64,000 bases of DNA from Candidatus Thermoflexus tengchongensis (lineage in GTDB: Bacteria > Chloroflexota > Anaerolineae > Thermoflexales > Thermoflexaceae): assembly GCA_016842085.1 (NCBI GenBank), contig JAEVEX010000037.1, positions 1 to 64,000 on the forward strand. Direction: 5' to 3'. This document shows positions 60,376 to 64,000 of the stretch, piece by piece; positions within the stretch are counted from its first letter, which is position 1, and each line of letters begins with the position of its first letter. The position numbers and the translations under genes were made by a program. The notes beneath the pieces were generated by a model. That model was not told where the DNA came from, searched no databases, and saw only the letters and a program-made list of their open reading frames with translations.

Positions 60376-62274
60376 TTACGGAGTGCACTTCGGCTGACCG
60401 GCCGCCTCGTGGTTGTAGAGCGCAGCGACCTCCGCCGGGCTTAATACCCGGCTCCAGAGCTCCCATTCGTCCAGCCGCAGCCGGTTTCCGAAGAACGGAC
60501 CCACCGGCTCCCCCGGAGGCCCCGCGCATGTGCTGGAAGGAAGCGGGCCATGGTATCCCGCCAGCCATAGATCCGCCGGGCTGGCCACGTTCGTGGCGTT
60601 GACGCCGGAGATGGTGCCCATCTGAACCAGGCTCCCGTTCACATAAAGGCGCACCTCCGCCGAATTCCCGGGCTGCCAGGCCACCGTGGCGGCGACGAAG
60701 ACGGGCTGGTTCGGAGGAACTGCGCCGGTCGCCGTCACCCGGGAGGAGCCCGGGCTTCCCACGCCGTTGCCGAGGCGGAAGATCAGATCATACGCGTTCG
60801 CCCCGGCGTTCCATTCCAGAAAAAGGGCATATCCCTGAAGGATCTGACATCCCGGGCTCACGCTGTAGGTCTTGTCCAGGATGGGTTGAAGAGCCGGCGA
60901 AGCGGTAGAGGGGGGAGGGGCATACAGCCACCCCGCCACACTCATCCCATTCGGGCCGATGTTCAATGCCGGGCTGTGTGGGATCCGGCCGCAGGATCCA
61001 TTGAAGAAGAGCGCGTTCCCCACCTGGCCGCTAACGGATCCTACCCAGGGAGGAGCGCCTGTGCCAGAGCCGATAGAGAGGAGGTTTCCGCTGCTATCCC
61101 GCGGGGTTCCCGGGTGGGCGCCCATCCCCTCGCTGAGGGTCGCGCTGCCGGCCGGGTCATCCATTCGCCACCAGGCGGTCAGGCCCGTCGGGGAGATGAC
61201 ACAGGCGAGAGCGGGCGAAGCCGTCGGCGTGGATGTGGGCGTGGATCCTGGAGGGGAAACCGTGATACAGGTGGAGTTGTTCCCGCTGTTTGTATCCGTG
61301 ATCCCCTGCAGGGCCGCGCAGTTCTGGAAGGGCTGGCTGTATCCGGTGGGGCCGAAGTAGACGCCGAAGAACATGGTGATGCTCTGCCCGGGATTCAGGG
61401 TAACCGGGGACTGCTGGCAGACCACCGCGTTCCCGGAGTAGGAGCATGGGGGACCGGATTGCAGGCTTCCGCCTCCGGCAAACAGCGTGGACCATGGCGG
61501 GGTGGTCTGATCGACGATCGTGATTGGGCCCGTGTAACCCCCTGGCCCCAGGTTCGTCACCGTGAGGGTGAAGCCGCAGGTGTGGATCCCGCTGCATGAG
61601 GCCGACTTGCTCACCGCGAGATCGAAAGCGCCGGATGCTGGAGTGGGGGTCGGGGGCTGGAGGGTGACTGTGACGCACGAAGTATTGTTGGACGGGTTGA
61701 TATCCGCGATCTGAAGTGTGGCGCAGTTCTGGAAGGATCCGGAGGCCCCCACCTGGACCACGATGGTCATCGTGTAAGTGCCTCCGGCGGGGAGGGTGAC
61801 CGGGTAATGTGGGCCGCAGGAGATCTGCGATCCGCTGGTGTAGCAGAGCACGCCTCCGGCGCCTCCGAAGCCGGTCAGGGTGAACGGCATGGTCGGGGTG
61901 ATCTGGTCCAGGATCGGGATGCCGCCGGTGTAAGCCGTGGGGCCGTGGTTGGTGACCACAATGGTGAAGGTGCACGAGCCGCTGGGATTGCACTGGGCGC
62001 TTTTCTGAAGGCTGAAATCGGCGGGCGAAGCCGTCGCTGTCCCGGAAGACGCAGGCGTCGGGGTCTTCGTGGCTGTCGGGAAAGCGGTGGGCATATAGGT
62101 CGCCGTGGGAGAGGGTGCCGGTGAGAATGTGGCCGTCGGAGCAGCGGTCGCCGTCTGAGTGGAGATGGGGACGACCGTGATCGGGGCGGGCGTCCATGGT
62201 TGGGTCTTGCAGGCGGCGAGGAAGACCAGCGCCCACCATCCGATCCCCTTCATCCATCCTCGAAGCTTTCCCAT
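60376..62274 (-). CDS. surface lipoprotein with Thr-Pro linker, DUF11-like repeats and LamG-like domain
   Basis: 632 residues. The signal ends in a lipobox (ALVFLAACK, Cys near 22). A Thr-Pro-Ala linker (TPTATFSPAPSPTATY...) follows. Two DUF11-like beta domains occupy about 85-190 and 195-305 (FTIVVTNHGPTAYTGGIPI, FTLTVTNLGPGGYTGPITI). After another TP-rich spacer comes a concanavalin/LamG-type domain (about 330-630: LTAWWRMDDPAGS, GNALFFNGSCGRIPHS, LRLDEWELWSRVLSPAEVAALYNHE). It is probably exported and anchored by lipid, with the lectin-like end binding glycans or another cell. AAAGGAGGGAGC precedes ATG 62274. Confidence 0.85.
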   Translation of the reverse strand: MGKLRGWMKGIGWWALVFLAACKTQPWTPAPITVVPISTQTATAAPTATFSPAPSPTATYMPTAFPTATKTPTPASSGTATASPADFSLQKSAQCNPSGSCTFTIVVTNHGPTAYTGGIPILDQITPTMPFTLTGFGGAGGVLCYTSGSQISCGPHYPVTLPAGGTYTMTIVVQVGASGSFQNCATLQIADINPSNNTSCVTVTLQPPTPTPASGAFDLAVSKSASCSGIHTCGFTLTVTNLGPGGYTGPITIVDQTTPPWSTLFAGGGSLQSGPPCSYSGNAVVCQQSPVTLNPGQSITMFFGVYFGPTGYSQPFQNCAALQGITDTNSGNNSTCITVSPPGSTPTSTPTASPALACVISPTGLTAWWRMDDPAGSATLSEGMGAHPGTPRDSSGNLLSIGSGTGAPPWVGSVSGQVGNALFFNGSCGRIPHSPALNIGPNGMSVAGWLYAPPPSTASPALQPILDKTYSVSPGCQILQGYALFLEWNAGANAYDLIFRLGNGVGSPGSSRVTATGAVPPNQPVFVAATVAWQPGNSAEVRLYVNGSLVQMGTISGVNATNVASPADLWLAGYHGPLPSSTCAGPPGEPVGPFFGNRLRLDEWELWSRVLSPAEVAALYNHEAAGQPKCTP

Positions 62275-62390
62275 TGCTCCCTCCTTTCCTCTGGGGTCTC
62301 TGCGAGATTCACCGTGGTCCTGCCGTTCAGGGCCACGGACGAGCTGCAAAGGGCGCTTTCATGCTCGTCCAGGCAGACAGGGGAAGCGGG

Positions 62391-63089
62391 CTATGGTGTT
62401 ACGGTGACACAGGCGGTATTGTTTCCATTGTTTGTGTCGGAGTCCGGCGACTCCAGCGTCGCGCAGTTCTGAAAGGGTGAGCTGGAGCCGGAGGATCCGA
62501 AGCTCACATTGAAAGAAAACAGAAAGCTGTTGCCGGGGTTCAGATTCACCGAAGGCCCCGGGCAGACCAGAGCGTCGACAGACATAAAGCAGAAGGACGG
62601 GAAAGAGAGACTGGCGCCGGCCCCCTGCAGCGTGGACCATGGCGGGCTGGTCTGATCGACCACCGTGATCGGTCCGCTGTAGATCCCGGGGCCCAGGTTG
62701 GTTACGGTGACAACAAAAAGACATGTCCCGGCGTTGCATGAAACCGATTTCTGCACGGCGAGGTCAAAGGCTCCGGAGGTCGAGGGGGTTGGCGTCTTCG
62801 TGGCCGTGGGCGCCGGGGTGGGGGTATTCGTCGCCGTGGGGGCCGGGGTGGGTGTTTTCGTGGCCGTTGGAGCCGGCGTGGGTGTCTTCGTGGCCGTTGG
62901 GATCGGAGTGGGGGTGTCCGTGGCGGTCGGCACCGGCGTGGGCGTCCTGGTTGCGGTCGGGATCATGGTGGGCGTCTGCGTGGCGATCGGGACGACCGTG
63001 ACGATGGGGATGGGGGCCGGCCTGCATGCGGTGATGGCCCCCACCAGCAAAAGCCCCAACCCATGGGGAAAGAGACGAACAGGGAACAC
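62391..63089 (-). CDS. shorter paralogous Thr-Pro-rich lipoprotein with one DUF11-like domain
   Basis: 232 residues. Signal peptide with lipobox GAITAC (Cys near 22), then a 67-residue tandem repeat of about ten residues (PTATKTPTPA and variants, seven copies), then one DUF11-like domain (FVVTVTNLGPGIYSGPITVVDQ) close in sequence to the second domain of the next gene. It ends AFQNCATLESPDSDTNN-like without the LamG part. A partial duplicate of its neighbour. The GTG start at 63089 follows GAGGAGG. Confidence 0.82.
   Translation of the reverse strand: MFPVRLFPHGLGLLLVGAITACRPAPIPIVTVVPIATQTPTMIPTATRTPTPVPTATDTPTPIPTATKTPTPAPTATKTPTPAPTATNTPTPAPTATKTPTPSTSGAFDLAVQKSVSCNAGTCLFVVTVTNLGPGIYSGPITVVDQTSPPWSTLQGAGASLSFPSFCFMSVDALVCPGPSVNLNPGNSFLFSFNVSFGSSGSSSPFQNCATLESPDSDTNNGNNTACVTVTP
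62784..62987 (-). repeat. 30-bp tandem repeat encoding a Thr-Pro linker
   Basis: About seven degenerate copies of a 30-base unit, each giving P-T-A-T-x-T-P-T-P-x. Repeats of this kind can change copy number by slippage and so lengthen or shorten the stalk of the lipoprotein. Confidence 0.75.
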
Positions 63090-63553
63090 AGGTTCCTCCT
63101 CAAGTTGAGTATGGGAAAGCAGGCTCCGGGTTGCCCGGGAGGAAGCCCGAGGAAGACCCGCGCGCGGGATCTCGGGATGGGAGATGCCCGGGTGGGGCGA
63201 TCCGGGGTAGAGAAGTCAGGCCCCGTTTCGGATCCCTTCAACCCCGACCATCCGAATAGAGCCCTCCGGGATTCGAGGAGTTCAAATCCAGGCTCACGGG
63301 GATCCGATGATCCGCCGCGATTTCCGGAAGCTCCCGCAGCGTCTCCTGCCGCTCGAATAGAGCGTAGAGTATACCGTCCATCCGGGCAGAGAGGTTATGT
63401 CGGCCTCTCCGGCGGATGGTTCCTGCCTTCTGGTTGCGCTGATCTTCTCAATGGTTATGCATGGTCTTCCTGATGCTCCTGCTCCTCCCGATGGGGCTTC
63501 CCAGCGATGACGCTCCAATCATGAGACGTCGGAATCCCGGAGGATCTTACATG
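63090..63553. other. intergenic region, nothing recognised
   Basis: About 460 bases upstream of the shorter lipoprotein. Frames on both strands are short and lack ribosome-binding sites or known motifs. No clear promoter pair or strong hairpin was found. A promoter for the two lipoprotein genes is expected here. Confidence 0.4.
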
Positions 63554-63973
63554 CTATCGGCAACGCACCCGGAGGGTGTGTCGCTCCCCAGGGCGCAGGG
63601 AGATGGTATGGGGCCCAGGGGGCAAATCGGCGCCATCCCATTCGGCCGCCGTCAGGCCTTCGATAGGGAGATCGAAGACCAGTCCATAGGCCCCCACCCG
63701 GATCCCGCCCTCCAGGCGCTGGAGGGCAAGCGTGACCGGAGGCAGGCGGGCGATCTCCGTCGTTCCCGTTTCGATCCTGACGGGCACCTCCAGGTTGGGC
63801 AGGATCCGGAGCAGGCGGACGACGGGCGGGGGGCTCACCAGCGGGGGGCAATTCCGGTTCTCCACCTGCACTTCGGCGGATCCAGATCCCACGATCCAGA
63901 GCCCGAGGGCGGCGGCCGCCAGGCCCAGCATCACCGCGCTTGTCAGGAGCGCGACCCCCAGGCCCTTAAGCAC
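63554..63973 (-). CDS. membrane-anchored protein of unknown function (5' end probably outside the window)
   Basis: At least 139 residues. One N-terminal membrane helix (TSAVMLGLAAAALGLWIVG) is followed by a beta-rich exported part (VRLLRILPNLEVPVRI, PPGPHTISLRPGERHTL) ending in VRCR. GTG 63973 is a possible start, but the frame stays open to base 64000 with residues (GAAGAAGVGVLKG) that look like coding sequence. The gene may therefore begin beyond the edge. The two Cys (CPPLV and VRCR) might form a disulphide. Function unknown. Confidence 0.65.
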   Translation of the reverse strand: MLKGLGVALLTSAVMLGLAAAALGLWIVGSGSAEVQVENRNCPPLVSPPPVVRLLRILPNLEVPVRIETGTTEIARLPPVTLALQRLEGGIRVGAYGLVFDLPIEGLTAAEWDGADLPPGPHTISLRPGERHTLRVRCR

Positions 63974-64000
63974 ACCTACCCCGGCCGCGCCCGCCGCTCC

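Noticed and set aside
62784-62987. Possible CRISPR-like repeat
   Set aside because: The 30-base units are contiguous without spacers and encode a Thr-Pro stalk in frame.

Overview
The window is a GC-rich, densely coded bacterial chromosome segment. Gene content points to a thermophilic or moderately thermophilic member of the Chloroflexota, with Thermoflexia/Anaerolineae the best guess. The pointers are response-regulator/CpaE-like ATPase fusions beside a CpaF secretion ATPase, GT-C membrane glycosyltransferases with a shared C-terminal beta-rich domain, Thr-Pro-rich lipoproteins with DUF11-like repeats, a dispersed his cluster and an NrfHA nitrite reductase. This taxonomic call is inference from gene content and codon style; no 16S rRNA is present.

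Layout. 1-5.6 kb: decaying cell-surface glycosyltransferase genes (a 5'-truncated duplicate, an intact 737-residue enzyme, and one gene broken at a run of seven G). 5.7-8.7 kb: an ABC-2 exporter operon whose TetR repressor gene has lost its DNA-binding domain but keeps its operator. 8.8-11.2 kb: spermidine synthase, tRNA-Lys with promoter and terminators, and a RelE-like toxin-antitoxin pair. 11.3-17.1 kb: histidine genes hisH-hisA-[MNT/HepT toxin-antitoxin]-hisF-yhhQ-hisIE-hisD, all on the minus strand. 17.3-19.1 kb: nrfHA for ammonifying nitrite reduction. 19.4-28.2 kb: mixed metabolism (URO-D-like protein, S51-like protein that lacks the catalytic Ser, BtuF-like protein, UbiX, polyprenol-phosphate mannosyltransferase, ArsR, ABC ATPase, PanE, TpiA, pterin dehydratase). 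28.3-32.7 kb: REC-CpaE fusion, endonuclease V, second REC-CpaE-like fusion without a P-loop, and CpaF.

32.7-32.95 kb holds a gene a standard caller would truncate: a SelW-like (Rdx family) selenoprotein with an in-frame UGA in a CxxU motif, a strong ribosome-binding site, and a SECIS-like hairpin directly after the UGA. 33-40 kb: GtrA, O-antigen ligase, UDP-glucuronate decarboxylase-like enzyme, then DegV/FakA/Asp23 genes. 40.4-44.6 kb: pdxST, an acetyltransferase-like gene, and a third REC-CpaE fusion. 45-47 kb: DUF177 and the primary sigma factor. 47.2-47.4 kb: a self-contained minus-strand unit (promoter, 21-codon ORF, terminator) whose RNA can form two mutually exclusive hairpins, one of which masks its own Shine-Dalgarno sequence. 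47.5-54.7 kb: P-loop kinase, EamA transporter, tryptophanase, MoeA, EF-P, FabF. 54.7-60.2 kb: dihydropyrimidinase, a 303-bp MITE-like element with 13-bp inverted ends and a 4-bp target duplication, DUF554, a glycosyltransferase, and PRPP synthetase. 60.3-64 kb: two paralogous Thr-Pro-rich lipoproteins and a partial membrane-anchored protein.

Strongest candidates for something overlooked are the selenoprotein at 32706-32948 and the small switch-like unit at 47198-47435. No CRISPR array, phage or rRNA gene is seen.
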